This document shows positions 53,811-64,000 of a stretch of 64,000 nt of DNA, piece after piece (the first letter of the stretch is position 1; each line of letters begins with the position of its first letter). The position numbers and the translations under genes are program-made. The notes beneath the pieces were generated by a model that was not told the origin of the DNA, did no database searches, and saw only the letters and a program-made list of their open reading frames with translations. The stretch comes from Rhodeus uyekii (Eukaryota; Chordata; Actinopteri; Cypriniformes; Acheilognathidae), in assembly GCA_037043235.1 (NCBI GenBank), contig JAWRVZ010000016.1, forward strand, positions 3,261,001 through 3,325,000. The letters run 5' to 3'.

Positions 53811-55289
53811 TTGATATAATTGATAGATCTTAGCATGTGAAATATCGATTTAATGCATCCCTGAGAAGTTCACACATGAAGATTGCCAAAGTGCTGATCT
53901 CCCTCTGATTTGCCCCTGATCACAGCCTAACCTTTTGGCGAGCTTACTGACTTGCAAATTGTGGTTTAAATTGGGCTTAAAAAAATTTAGCATTAGTTTT
54001 ACTAATTTGACTGTGCCTTTAGCGGTTAAATTCGATTCATTTCAGTGAATCAGATTAAACTGTCAGTTTTAAAGATAAAAAAAAATGTAAAGCCATAATT
54101 CACAATGTTCTACCACATAATTTTCATGTTTTAAAATGTATTGACAAAGAAAAAATCTTGATATAAATAGAAATACACATCTTGTGTTTCTGTTGTGGAA
54201 CTGTATGGGGAAATATGCCTTATTTTTAACTTTATGATTTTACTTCTTGCACAAAACATATTGAATCTAAGTAGCATGCCTGTGTGGTTAAAACAATGGT
54301 TCCTCATACTGAAAAATATCACCCCTGTATTTCAGAGCAAGCATGAGTTTATTAACAGCTGGAAAAAAAAAACAGGTATTTGGAGGAAAGGAATGCTCAT
54401 TAAAGCAATATCAAGTCTTTGCTACAGTATATGTCTATTTCCTTTCAAGAGAGTTCTCCTTTTTAAAGTAGGAATAAAGATAGATATCTTGGAGAGACAA
54501 CTAATAAGATACAGTGAAGCTGAACCTTATTTTAATTTCAGAGATTCAGGAAGGTATGTGAAGAACACACCAAAGAGGATCATTTCATACCTCTATGACA
54601 GATGGCAGCTTTTACAGCCTCATAAACGTTGCCTGCAGAGCCACAGTCTTCCAGGATTTTATTGAGGAGAAACCATCACAAGTCATGGTTACCTCACAGG
54701 CTTTGAGTTTAGAAAATCATCTGACAGATTAAGACAACATCATATAACCTTTCAAAGAACACTGAGTTAAGAACTGTATTTAAAAAAATAGATAAACTGA
54801 TTACTGTATATAATTGAATTGGCTGAACAGGGTATGGAGGGATTTGGTAAAATCTTGCTATTACTTGCTATTAAATCGTACTCTCTTACATTTAATTATG
54901 TTCCACCATCATGTTCAAATGTCATGAGTTAATGACACATCTGTAAACCAGCTGTACGAGGCTAAGAAGTGATTAAAAAATCTTTTTAAACCAATAAATA
55001 TATGGTAATTTAAGGTCAAGTGTCTTGCTGAAGGATACAATGTTAATAGGTTGTGGGTCAACTCGGTGCACCTAACCAGAGGTTTAAGCACTATGTCATA
55101 CCAATAAAATTGGAGTGTAAATTGTTTATGCATCACGTTCAATTAATTAATGTCTTTCACATTTCTAATGTGTTTGATATTGCTGATTCACAGGTAATTA
55201 ATAATATTAAGTAGCCAAGTGAAGTTTTTAATTGTGCAAATGAAAACTGTTTGATTTTAGGTTTAAAAAAAGGATTTTGAAAGAAAGTT
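53811..55289. other. no gene recognised
   Basis: AT-rich. A 156-codon frame at 54195-54665 has no motif and no codon pattern I would trust. Around 55015-55085 the phrase GGTCAAGTGTCTTGCTGAAGG resembles a LINE/SINE-derived remnant. Confidence 0.45.
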
Positions 55290-55510
55290 TCACTTTATTT
55301 TAATGATCCCTTAACACATTCTATTGAATTTAATTAATGATGCAACTATACAGGGTTAGAATAAGTTAGCAGGTAGTTGCAAATATACCGGTACTTATAT
55401 TCAGTACAATTGAAGGACAATCACATCATGACACATAGGTACAACACATTACTTATAGTAAACATAATGTTAAAGAAGGAACAATCAAAATAGTGTTACT
55501 TCAGAGAGAG
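55290..55510. mobile_element. MITE-type remnant
   Basis: TTTCACTTTATTTTAATGA, AATAAGTTAGCAGGTAGTTGC and a later TATATTCAGTA belong to a repeat that also occurs at 59600-59725 (AGTAGAATAAGTTGACATGT). Ends are not sharp. Confidence 0.4.
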
Positions 55511-55849
55511 AGAAAATACAGTAAAACATGTGAAGTTCTGTTAGATTATTCTCAATGGCTCTGGCTGAAAGGTCCCTAAATGCTAGCAATCACTTTGTTC
55601 TCCATAGAGCAGCTGAATGAGCTCACTGTTCAGCATTCAAATACTTGGTCAGTGTTTTCACTAACCCTCTACCTTCCCCAGCTTCAACTGTACAGATTTG
55701 CTACATGTAATATCATGTTTGCTATTTGTGCAGCCGCAGCATGTCTTACATGCAGAAACAACAGCAGCAGCATGGCATATCTAATCCAAATACGATTAAA
55801 ACTGTCACATCCATTACTATGTCATGATAAGTGTTTTTTTATGCATTTC

Positions 55850-56040
55850 AAAATGTAATTTATTCCTGTAATGCAAAGCTGAATTTTCAGCATCATTACT
55901 CATTTTCATATTAGAATGATTAATTTCTTTACTATCATTTTTACAGCAAATTTAATGTAATTTTACATCATTAATAAAAGCATTAAATCAAAACTTTCAA
56001 AACTCTTACTGACTCTAAACTGAATAATTATATATAAGAA
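55850..56040. mobile_element. cyprinid MITE-type repeat (one orientation)
   Basis: AATGTAATTTATTCCTGTAA, GCAAAGCTGAATTTTCAGC and ATCATTACTC are highly characteristic of a common zebrafish/carp non-autonomous element. The mirrored form lies at 58385-58600. Confidence 0.6.
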
Positions 56041-56082
56041 AGCAAAGTGTATATGTTTAGATGTTTTCTGTCACCATTTTTT

Positions 56083-56700
56083 AAAGACCCTATGAAATGG
56101 AGTTTTTGGTTTTAGTATGAATATATTAGTCTTACTGTTATCGTTAATCTGGTGAGCTCCAAAACAATGACAACATTCAAATTTAGAAGATATAAAACTT
56201 ACAGTCTCTCAAATATGGATCAATGATTTTGATGACAACACTCTGCACTTCAGCTTCTCATCAGATTTTCTATCCAGTCAAATGCTCTTTAGTATCTGAA
56301 GTGTCCCCCCAAACATTCACACGGTTCAGACGCTGTAAATATGCTTTCCATCGAGGCGAATGAAGTCTGGTTTCTAGTTATTGTCACACGTCCTACAAAC
56401 TCTGGTCCACTCTGGTTCACAGACATGTTATTATTAATTCTGAATGCTATATTTTAAAGCGATATATAAATAGAATTAGGAGGAGAGACTGTTAAAGATT
56501 AGGAGGAAACTGCAGATTTACTGAACTCAACGGCTCTGGCCGACCTGTGATATAAACCAAATGCTTCTGGCTATTTTTAAAAAGGGGTTCTGTTCTGTAG
56601 GTCCCGCCCTCTCTTCCTGTTTTAGTGAAAACTACATCAACACATTGAATAATGCTATGCATTTCAAGGCACTTCAGTGGGCCTTTATTCTGTGTAAATT
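56083..56700. mobile_element. probable MITE
   Basis: Left end TAAAGACCCTATGAAATGG and right end GCATTTCAAGGCACTTCAGT plus GGGCCTTTA are imperfectly inverted. The interior includes GGTCCCGCCCTCTCTTCCTG, seen in many fish repeats. No target duplication fixed. Confidence 0.45.
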
Positions 56701-58175
56701 TAATTTAAGTCAATTGACTATGTTGGGTTTTTTGTGGGTTTTTTTCTTTTCAAATCCACATTAAATGGTCAGTTCTTTGAAGTTTTTTTTGTGTGGCAGA
56801 TTTCAAGTGTAACTTTGCTCTTTAAGGATTTTGATGGATTAATCATTTTTAACAAACCGCTGCGTCTTGTATATCCAATGTTTGTTGCCACAATAAACAG
56901 TTCTAAAACATAAAATAACATTTTTTTCTTTTGATGCATTTTACTGTGTAAAGTTCAGCTGCTGTAAATTCATTTTCTTGGGGGAATTCATCCTCTAGGG
57001 AAGAATCCCCCTCAGTATGACAGGAACCAAATCCCCTCCCTGTTCCAGGAGACCTAATCACACCAGCTCCGTGACAGATGAAGGGCAAACGTGTGCAATG
57101 GCCTACTTGAATGTTGGTGTGACTGATAGGTGCATCAATCATAGGGCCATTAATACTCAGAAGACATTGCAACTTTAAGAAAAGTAGGCCAAGGATTGGC
57201 AGTGCAGTTGGCATTTTTGGTCTATATGTGCGCAAAACCAAAAACCAAAACCTACTTCAACACACCTCCAAAAATTGATTCATTTTCGTCTTTAAATATA
57301 TAAGAGATGCTTCTCAATTGGATGCTAATTGGTCAGAATAGTGTTAAAGCATTCACTATATTCAACGCCTCTCTTACTTTTTGTCCTAATAGTATAATTG
57401 TATTTTATGAAGCTGTGGTGACTATAGATTAAATTAACTTTGAAAAGTATGCTTAATTGACTTTAATATGCATGCCTCAGGGGGGAAAAACGACAAAAGA
57501 GAATTTGCGTCAACAAGGACATCTTTGATTCCCACACAATGGACTTCACAATCTATTCTTTTCAGAACAGTCACTTGGCAGCCCTGATCTTGTGTTAAAA
57601 AAGACTTTCAAGGGGCTGGTCTTTAATGAGATCCCCCTCCGCCAGCACTGATATGATGTCAGTAGGTGCATCAACAGTCTTACTTTCAGATAAGGCTCTG
57701 GTCCAAGTCAAATCTCATTTGTTCACACTAAATCCCTCTGTGATGATAACTCGGCAGCATATTTATGAGACGGAAGGGGGTCTGTTTTTACTGCCACACT
57801 GACATGGTGAAGCAGATGGCAGTAAAATTCATGTGTCTGATGAGACTTTATTAGTCAAAGGCTTTGAGGCAGAAAAACATGTCTGTTAGATGCCATGGTT
57901 TTGCAGTTTGTAACCTTTAGATAATATTGCTTTTCATTTAATTTTCTACCAAGTATGCAGAGCCAAATTCAGCTTCACCTCAGTGACTTTTGTCCAGACA
58001 TGATGACCTTTCAACTGAATGAAACATTATACTAATCTTATAGTTATTTGCATGGGTCTAAACCTGTTATAAAGGCAATTGTAATATCATCAAATTATTG
58101 TATTTCTTGCTAAAGAAGTAAACTGGGTATTACTTTTTGCCAAGTGAATTCAGAAAACCACGAAACAGTATTTTG

Positions 58176-58179
<4 letters not shown>
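56701..58179. other. no gene recognised
   Basis: No domain and no repeat ends. The part 57560-57900 is compositionally balanced, lacks repeat signatures and is the best candidate in the window for ordinary single-copy or conserved non-coding DNA. Confidence 0.45.

Positions 58180-58208
<29 letters not shown>
58180..58208. repeat. (TA)n microsatellite
   Basis: About 14 TA units followed by TATTTATA variants. Confidence 0.92.
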
Positions 58209-58220
<12 letters not shown>

Positions 58221-58384
58221 ATGTATAAAAAAATACATTATATAGCTGTAAATATATGTAATTATATAGTTCACTGCTGTTTGGCGCCAGCAAGATTTTA
58301 TTTTGAAAGACATCAACGAGGCATTAAATCGATCAAAAGCAGAAGTAATGTAGTTGGTACAAATGATACAAAAGATTTAAATTT

Positions 58385-58600
58385 CCAATAAATGTTGTTC
58401 TTTTGAACTTTCTATTCCTCAAAGAATCCTGAAAAAAAGAATCATGGTTTTCCACAAAAATATTGAGCCACTGTTTTTGACATTAAGTCATTAAGATGAT
58501 TTCTGAAGGATCATTTGACACTGAAAGCTGGAGTAATGGTGCTGAAATCACATTTGAAAATATATTTAAATAGAAAACAGCTAAAATAAAGCTCAAATAA
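58385..58600. mobile_element. cyprinid MITE-type repeat (opposite orientation)
   Basis: AATAAATGTTGTTCTTTTGA, CAAAGAATCCTGAAAAAAAG, TGATTTCTGAAGGATCATTT and CTGGAGTAATG are the reverse-strand half of the family at 55850. Confidence 0.65.
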
Positions 58601-58895
58601 ATGCAGTGTTGGTGAGCATTTGAGACTTCGTGAAAAGTCCTTGAAAAGTTTTACCATCACCAAAATGTATCCCGATCCGATCCGCCGTGGCCTGTCCCGC
58701 CGCTGGTCCAGCCAACCCTCCCCGACCTCCAAGACCGCCAAGACCACCCAGACCTCCCAGACCTCCCAGATGCCCTGCCGGCGCCTCTCCAGTTCCTGCA
58801 CCTCCCCCAAGTACCATCTAGGCCTCCCGTCGGCATCCCGGGGAGGCCTCTCAAAAATCTTTTTGTGGGGGGTGAGAGCGTGACTTTGAGGGTGG

Positions 58896-59090
58896 GTGGG
58901 GAAAAGTCCGCCCTGGACTACACGCACTGCCCATCACCCTGTGTTACCTACACCACCCTGGACTCTCTCCCTGGACTGGCCCCTAGTTCCCCCAGCACCT
59001 CCTTGGACACGATTCGGTGCCTGGCCCCTTGCCCCGCCTGCACCACCCTGGTGCTCTGTAGCCCCGGCACCACCCTGGAGACCTCCATGA
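58896..59090 (+). CDS. Trp/Pro repeat module ending PPWRPP-stop
   Basis: Open from the stop at 58887-58889 to TGA at 59088-59090, without ATG. It reads GKSPPWTTRTAHHPV, PPWTLSLDWPLVPPA, PPWTRFGAWPLAPPA and PPWCSVAPAPPWRPP: four Trp-containing units of about 15 residues. The end matches 34785 exactly. See 34477-34785 for interpretation. Confidence 0.4.
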   Translation: MGKSPPWTTRTAHHPVLPTPPWTLSLDWPLVPPAPPWTRFGAWPLAPPAPPWCSVAPAPPWRPP

Positions 59091-59241
59091 CTCTGTGTAT
59101 CCTTGTCTCCAGGGTGCCCACCCTCCGACCCATGTTAGGATGTGTTGTTTGTTTTGTTCTGTCCTCCCCCTGGTCCCCCTCCCTCCCTCCGCTGTTGAAC
59201 GGTTTAGGCGCGAGGACGTGCCTTCCGGGAGGGGGAGCGAC

Positions 59242-59576
59242 TGTCACAGTTTGGTCTTGATCCTCCTGTTTGTCCCTCATGTGTTGCCGTAGCTGTCTTA
59301 TTAGTTTTTGATTACCCATTTAGTTCGCCACCTGTCTGTAATCTCCTCATGTATTTAATCCTCCTGTTCCATCATGTCTTTGTCAGTCTTTGAATGTTAT
59401 TGGTTGGCAAGAGGGTTGTGGATGTCTGCTCCGTGTTCTCCCTCTGAGTTTCTGTTTTGCACCCTTGCGTGCCTTTTTGTTTATTGTTTGTAATTAAAGT
59501 TCATTTTGAGTTTATCTAGTTATCTCCGTCTTCTGTGTGTCTCCGTGTTTTACACACATCAGCCGCGTTGATAACA
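59242..59576 (+). repeat. 3' LTR
   Basis: 335 bp, TGTCACAGTTTGG to GTTGATAACA, with CATGTATTTAATCC as TATA-like and ATTAAAGTTC before the end. Confidence 0.85.
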
Positions 59577-60023
59577 TCACCTGTGTCACTGACAGCAAGA
59601 GTAGATTGTAGTAGACTGTTGGTAGACTTTCAGGTTAGTAGAATAAGTTGACATGTAGTTGCAATCTTATAGTCAGTAGAATGTATAAAGTGGACTATCA
59701 AAATAAAGTTAAATATATTTGATTTGCTCAGTTTTGTATTTCAGAGGCTCAATGTGTGTTGTCACAGAGTTTTATAAAGGTCAAAACATACAAATAAACT
59801 TCTAATGGTGACAGTTACTGAACATTTAGTAAAGTATGTGTACTGTACTGTACTCTTTGATTGTAATTGCTGGCATGTCAGATACAAAGACAGCTAGAGT
59901 CAGACTAGTTCTTGCCATTTAAGTTTTCAGACGTTTTATTTACTTGCCTTGATTTTTACTCCCATTTGGCACTATGCTAATTTAGCATGCTGTACATTAT
60001 GTAAACCTTTCCTTGTGTGTAAA

Positions 60024-60260
60024 GGTGACAGTCACCTCAGCACTGCAATTCCCATGATCCTCCTTGGTCATTAAATGCACACCATTTCCAATCATCACTC
60101 ACCCTCATCAGCTTCACCAGATTTATGCCTGCTTCACTCTCTCTATGTAATGGGTATGAATTTGTGGACATGTAGTCTTGTGTGCATGTGTCCTGAGAGT
60201 GGAATTAAGGTACTTTACATCAGTCGTCTTCGTGTTTACCTCAAACGGTGATAGTGCCTC
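60024..60260 (+). mobile_element. decayed gypsy-type LTR fragment
   Basis: Has GCAATTCCCATGATCC, ATTTCCAATCATCACTCACC and a CTTCACTCTC phrase in the order seen in the LTR at 60880 (CTACAATTCCCATACACTC). No clear TG or CA ends. Flanks 59577-60023 and 60261-60879 show no gene. Confidence 0.4.
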
Positions 60261-60879
60261 TGAAGGAAGCATCCTGTCTGTCAGGCTGGGAAGTTCTCTA
60301 TAGATGGCTTTGAATAAAACGAAATAAGATAATCCTTTCCAAATCCAAAGGAGATAGATTATAGTTAAGCATGTGACTCCAGCATTATGAAAAAAAAACT
60401 GCTACATTGGCATTTTTTTAATTTAAGAGTCTAAAATGAATTTCAAAGAGCTCACAGGGAAATTACACAGAACTTTCTCTGAGGCAGAACTTTCTCTTCA
60501 GGCACACAATTTAATTTAAAGTTGCATTATTGCAAAAGATTACAATGCCATCTGCCATCAAATTGTGAGCTAGTCTCCAGGAGTGTTCAACAATAACGAC
60601 CATAAAAAAGGTTCACTTAGATTGGTACGTATATAATGTAGATACATAAATTACATTAGATACATTAGATAGTAAAACTAGGAATATCTCTCGTAAAATC
60701 CATCATCAGTTCGATGTAATTCTTACCATTGCTTGTAAATACACAATCATACTAATTATGTCGACTTAAGTATTTTTTGCATAAATATCTTCAGAGTATT
60801 ATAATCGAATTCTCTAATACCTTTAGATTATTGTGAAAATGTCCTCTAACTGGTCTCAAGCAACACCAAACAACATCAG

Positions 60880-61358
60880 TGTCACAAATGCCAATGAGGT
60901 TCCCACCAGCGACCACCGGAGGTCGCACTCTCCGGAGTTCTAATTCACTTGGACTACAATTCCCATACACTCACTTTCCTGGACTGATTACACCACACCT
61001 GTTACATATTCCCACAGACTATTTAACCCTGGCTACCCAGCAGATCCGTGCGAAGTTTTGTTTGCCCCGGCCACAATTCTGAGCGTTATCTTCACCTGTT
61101 TACCTTGCCTGTGTATTGACTGCCTTGTTCCTCGTTCACGATCCTGTTCCGCCTGCCTCCTGTTTGTTGTTTGCCTGTTCTCCGGATTCTGACCGTTTGC
61201 TGCATACCCTGACCTTCTGCCTGTTTTTGACCATTCTCTCTGCCCTGCCTTGGATATTGCTGTTTGCCTGGTATTTCGACCTCAGCCTGTTTTGTACCAC
61301 TCTCTGTTGTTATCATTAAACTGCAAATGGATCTTAACCTGCCTGAGTCCTCGTTACA
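60880..61358 (+). repeat. 5' LTR of the Ty3/gypsy element
   Basis: 479 bp, TGTCACAAATGCC to CCTCGTTACA. GACTATTTAACCC near 61020 may be the core promoter and ATTAAAC near 61314 the polyadenylation signal. Confidence 0.88.
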
Positions 61359-64000
61359 GAAAACTTCGCCACCTACAGATCCAGCGGTAGTTCAACACTT
61401 GTCCAACGAGCTATCAGCCCAGGCAAACCAGCTGGTGAGTCATCAACAGCAGCTGGTAAAATTGACTTCCATGACAGAGGAACTGATACAGGCAGTGCGT
61501 AGCCTTCAGCAACCCATTGCAGCGTCTAACGCATCAGAGAGTTCTTCGAACCCGGTTGTCATGCCGATGAATGCTGAATCCACGCATAGTAATCCCCATC
61601 TTGCATTCCCGGAAAAGTTTGATGGTACTTCAACCAAATGCAAAGGCTTTCTCATGCAATGCTCACTGTTCCTGGCCCAACAACCTACCCGTTACGCTAC
61701 TGACCAGAGCAAGATCTCACTTATTTGCTCATTACTCACTGGGAAGGCTCTGGACTGGGCAACGGCTGTGTGGTATAATCAAATGTCAGATCTAACCTCA
61801 TATGATAACTTTATCCAACGTATGAGAACTGTTTTTGATCATACAGCAGTCGGTAGAAGCGCTGGGGAACAGCTGCTAACGCTGCGGCAAGGCAACAGCA
61901 CCGCCATGGAATTCGCTCTGACGTTCCGTACACTCGCTGCACAAACAACTTGGGTAGAAGACACATTAAAAGTACTGTTCCGCCAAGGTCTGAATCCCGA
62001 GTTGCAGTCTGAGCTGGCATGCCGAGACGAAGACAAAGATCTAGACCAATTCATAGAGCTGGCTATTCGCATCGACAGTCTGATCCGCTCACGAAGAGCC
62101 CACCAAGTGACCTCCGCCGTTCAACTTCCGTCTCACAGTGACAACGTAGAACCCATGCAAGTGGGACAAACTCACCTTACTCCGGAAGAGAGAGAACGCC
62201 GATTCAGGAATCACCTCTGCCTCTATTGTGGCCTGGCCGGTCACCTGAGGAACGAGTGTCCCACACGCCCGTCACGACGATCTTATAGGGTGAGTTTACT
62301 CATTTCTGCTTCTTTTCGCAATAAGTGCTTCGATCTACCAGTTACCATTATCCATCAAGCACAAACCATCCAATCTAAAGCACTGATAGACTCGGGGGCC
62401 GCAGGAAATTTTATTGATGAGGAATTGGTGCGTCAATACCGCATCCCACTAATCCCGTGCAAATCTCCCTTGGCAGTGGCAGCGCTAGATGGACGACCTC
62501 TGGGGACTGGTCGTGTACTACACACCACCACCGACCTAGAACTTCAAGTGGGTGCCTTACACACCGAAATCATCCGCCTCTTCGTCATTCACTCCCCACA
62601 CAACCCTATCATTCTGGGCTTCCCATGGCTACAGGTCCATGATCCACAAATCTCCTGGCAAGAGAGAGAAATAACCCGATGGAGCTCTGACTGTCAGACT
62701 AAATGTCTTACTAGCAACCGTCTCACACCCATCAGAACGACAGTCATGGCCAACACCTCTACCACCGTGCTCGGCATTCCGGGGGCATATGCTGATCTCC
62801 AGGAGGCCTTCAGCAAGATCAAAGCATCAGAATTACCACCTCACCGAGCCAACGACTGTGCCATTGACTTACAACCCGGTACATCACCTCCCAGAGGCCG
62901 CATCTTCCCACTGTCTGAACCTGAGGATAAAGCCATGAAGGCATACATCAAAGAGGAACTGGAGAAGGGGTTCATTCGACCCTCTACCTCTCCTGCAGCT
63001 GCAGGTTTCTTCTTTGTGGGGAAAAAGGATGGGGGTCTTCGGCCCTGTATTGACTATCGTGGGCTTAATGAGATAACGGTGAAATTCAGGTACCCCCTTC
63101 CACTGGTCCCTGCTGCATTGGAACAGTTAAGGACCGCCAAGGTCTTCACCAAGTTAGATCTTCGCTCCGCATACAACCTGATCCGTATCCGAGAAGGAGA
63201 CGAATGGAAGACGGCTTTCTCCACCAACAATGGTCATTACGAATATCTAGTGATGCCCTTCGGACTCTCCAATAGCCCTTCAGTGTTCCAATCGTTCATC
63301 AATGACATATTCCGAGATATGCTGAACCAGGGCCTAGTCGTATATATCGACGACATTCTGATCTACTCAGATTCTATGGAGGAACACATCCAGCAGGTAC
63401 GCACAGTTCTACAACGTCTCATCAAACATCAACTCTACGCCAAGGCTGAGAAGTGTGAGTTCCATCAGTCATCAATATCCTTCCTTGGGTACATCATAAG
63501 TCCGGAAGGAGTCGCTATGGATGAAAGGAAAGTGCAAGCTGTCCTGAACTGGCCTCAACCCACTACCATAAAGGAGCTACAGAGATTTCTTGGTTTCTCT
63601 AACTTCTACCGACGATTCATCCGAAATTTCAGCTCCGTTGCCGCCCCGCTTACAGCCATGACCAAACGAGGTACCCCCAAACTCCAATGGGGTTCTGACT
63701 CTATCCAGGCGTTCGAAGAATTGAAGAAGAGGTTCACATCTGCCCCCATCTTGCATCATCCTGACCCCAGCATACCCTTCATAGTAGAAGTTGATGCATC
63801 CAACACTGGAATCGGAGCTATTCTGTCACAACGGCACGGTACGCCACCCAAACTCTTTCCTTGTGCCTATCACTCTAGAAAACTGTCACCCGCCGAACAG
63901 AATTATGATGTGGGCAATCGAGAACTATTAGCAATGAAAGCAGCATTCGAAGAATGGCGACACTGGCTAGAGGGGGCGAGACATCCATTCCTAGTATTGA
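61327..64000 (+). CDS. Ty3/gypsy Gag-Pol polyprotein (partial, runs off the right edge)
   Basis: Read codon by codon, the frame is open for 891 codons. Residues about 95-260 are the Gag capsid region (FPEKFDGTS, LLTLRQGNSTAMEFALTF). C298-x2-C301-x4-H306-x4-C311 is a zinc knuckle that binds the RNA. ALIDSGA at 352-358 is the aspartic protease active site (D355). The reverse transcriptase follows, with LRPCIDYRGLN, KLDLRSAYN (D611), MPFGLSNSP and YIDD at 673-676. RNase H begins at VDAS (D823), with NYDVGNRELLA carrying E866. Gag and Pol share one frame with no stop or shift. The first ATG lies in the LTR at 61327. The usual gag start seems to read ACA (61375), and the next ATG is at 61471, so the start is uncertain. 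All visible catalytic residues are intact. Confidence 0.93.
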   Translation, partial: MDLNLPESSLQKTSPPTDPAVVQHLSNELSAQANQLVSHQQQLVKLTSMTEELIQAVRSLQQPIAASNASESSSNPVVMPMNAESTHSNPHLAFPEKFDGTSTKCKGFLMQCSLFLAQQPTRYATDQSKISLICSLLTGKALDWATAVWYNQMSDLTSYDNFIQRMRTVFDHTAVGRSAGEQLLTLRQGNSTAMEFALTFRTLAAQTTWVEDTLKVLFRQGLNPELQSELACRDEDKDLDQFIELAIRIDSLIRSRRAHQVTSAVQLPSHSDNVEPMQVGQTHLTPEERERRFRNHLCLYCGLAGHLRNECPTRPSRRSYRVSLLISASFRNKCFDLPVTIIHQAQTIQSKALIDSGAAGNFIDEELVRQYRIPLIPCKSPLAVAALDGRPLGTGRVLHTTTDLELQVGALHTEIIRLFVIHSPHNPIILGFPWLQVHDPQISWQEREITRWSSDCQTKCLTSNRLTPIRTTVMANTSTTVLGIPGAYADLQEAFSKIKASELPPHRANDCAIDLQPGTSPPRGRIFPLSEPEDKAMKAYIKEELEKGFIRPSTSPAAAGFFFVGKKDGGLRPCIDYRGLNEITVKFRYPLPLVPAALEQLRTAKVFTKLDLRSAYNLIRIREGDEWKTAFSTNNGHYEYLVMPFGLSNSPSVFQSFINDIFRDMLNQGLVVYIDDILIYSDSMEEHIQQVRTVLQRLIKHQLYAKAEKCEFHQSSISFLGYIISPEGVAMDERKVQAVLNWPQPTTIKELQRFLGFSNFYRRFIRNFSSVAAPLTAMTKRGTPKLQWGSDSIQAFEELKKRFTSAPILHHPDPSIPFIVEVDASNTGIGAILSQRHGTPPKLFPCAYHSRKLSPAEQNYDVGNRELLAMKAAFEEWRHWLEGARHPFLVL

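Larger units (their letters stand above)
58665..59576 (+). mobile_element. 5'-truncated gag-only LTR element
   Basis: Starts inside a Pro/Arg/Ser-rich tail (near TATCCCGATCCGATCC). It continues through CAAGTACCATCTAGGC (the uninterrupted version of the MITE site at 34.4 kb), the GTGACTTTGAGGGTGGGTGG block, the Trp/Pro module, the GGAGGGGGAGCGAC tract (59226-59241) and the LTR 59242-59576. The internal sequence is clearly the family of 32763-35285, while the LTR sequence has diverged more. Gag head and 5' LTR are absent. Confidence 0.82.
60880..64000 (+). mobile_element. Ty3/gypsy LTR retrotransposon, continues beyond the window
   Basis: 5' LTR 60880-61358, then a continuous gag-pol frame to the last base. 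The RNase H end, integrase and 3' LTR must lie outside. This is the only element here with a full set of enzyme domains and could in principle serve the non-autonomous LTR elements, although its LTR is not closely similar to theirs. Confidence 0.93.

Noticed and set aside
54195..54665. 156-codon frame that could be a host exon
   Set aside because: Contains a run of lysines from a poly-A stretch, no recognisable domain, AT-driven composition.
62457..62642. Small plus and minus frames inside 61571-63759
   Set aside because: Shadows of the gag-pol frame, which is open throughout.

Overview
The window reads as a repeat-dense, gene-free stretch of a teleost genome, most likely a cyprinid. This is an inference from the repeat families: L2-clade LINEs with an esterase ORF1 (the zebrafish ZfL2 type), 5S-rRNA-derived SINEs, DIRS1-like tyrosine-recombinase retroelements, Tc1 transposons, hAT and Harbinger MITEs, and Ty3/gypsy LTR elements. 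I found no convincing host coding exon, tRNA gene or rRNA gene.

Layout. 0-4 kb: a solo LTR, AT-rich sequence and a decayed LINE reverse transcriptase. 4-13 kb: an L2 LINE (copy A, minus strand) split by a second truncated LINE (5485-6475) and by a 3.5-kb LTR element (6814-10329, CTAAT target duplication) that carries gag but no pol and has large coding minisatellites. 13-20 kb: LTR fragments, a solo LTR with an AAAAT duplication, Tc1 and DIRS remnants, a second gag-only LTR element on the minus strand and a Harbinger-type MITE. 20-26 kb: solo LTRs, a complete 1.75-kb LTR element on the minus strand (22109-23858, CATGG duplication) and the 5' half of another gag element. 28-32 kb: a DIRS remnant broken by a Tc1 remnant, itself broken by a solo LTR. 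32.7-35.3 kb: another gag-only LTR element containing a hAT MITE. 37.6-43.4 kb: DIRS and LINE debris, a 5S-derived SINE and a MITE. 44-47.2 kb: three DNA transposons set in a TA microsatellite, one hosting a short 5S SINE. 47.3-53.8 kb: LTR > DIRS > L2 LINE (copy B, long ORF2) nesting. 54-60 kb: mostly featureless sequence, MITE-type repeats and the 3' half of a gag-only element. 60.9 kb to the end: a Ty3/gypsy element whose gag-pol frame is open for 891 codons and leaves the window.

The most interesting signal is a clan of six LTR elements (about 6.8, 16.9, 22.1, 25.4, 32.8 and 58.7 kb). Their LTRs differ, but they share a plan: TGTCAC...-type LTR, a GACCAGG block after the 5' LTR, a short gag remnant, a basic patch, a tandem-repeat Pro/acidic tail, in three copies a 15-residue Trp/Pro repeat module ending PPWRPP-stop, and a G-rich polypurine tract. 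No pol is seen in any of them, so if mobile they would need enzymes in trans, for instance from an autonomous gypsy element such as the one at the right edge.
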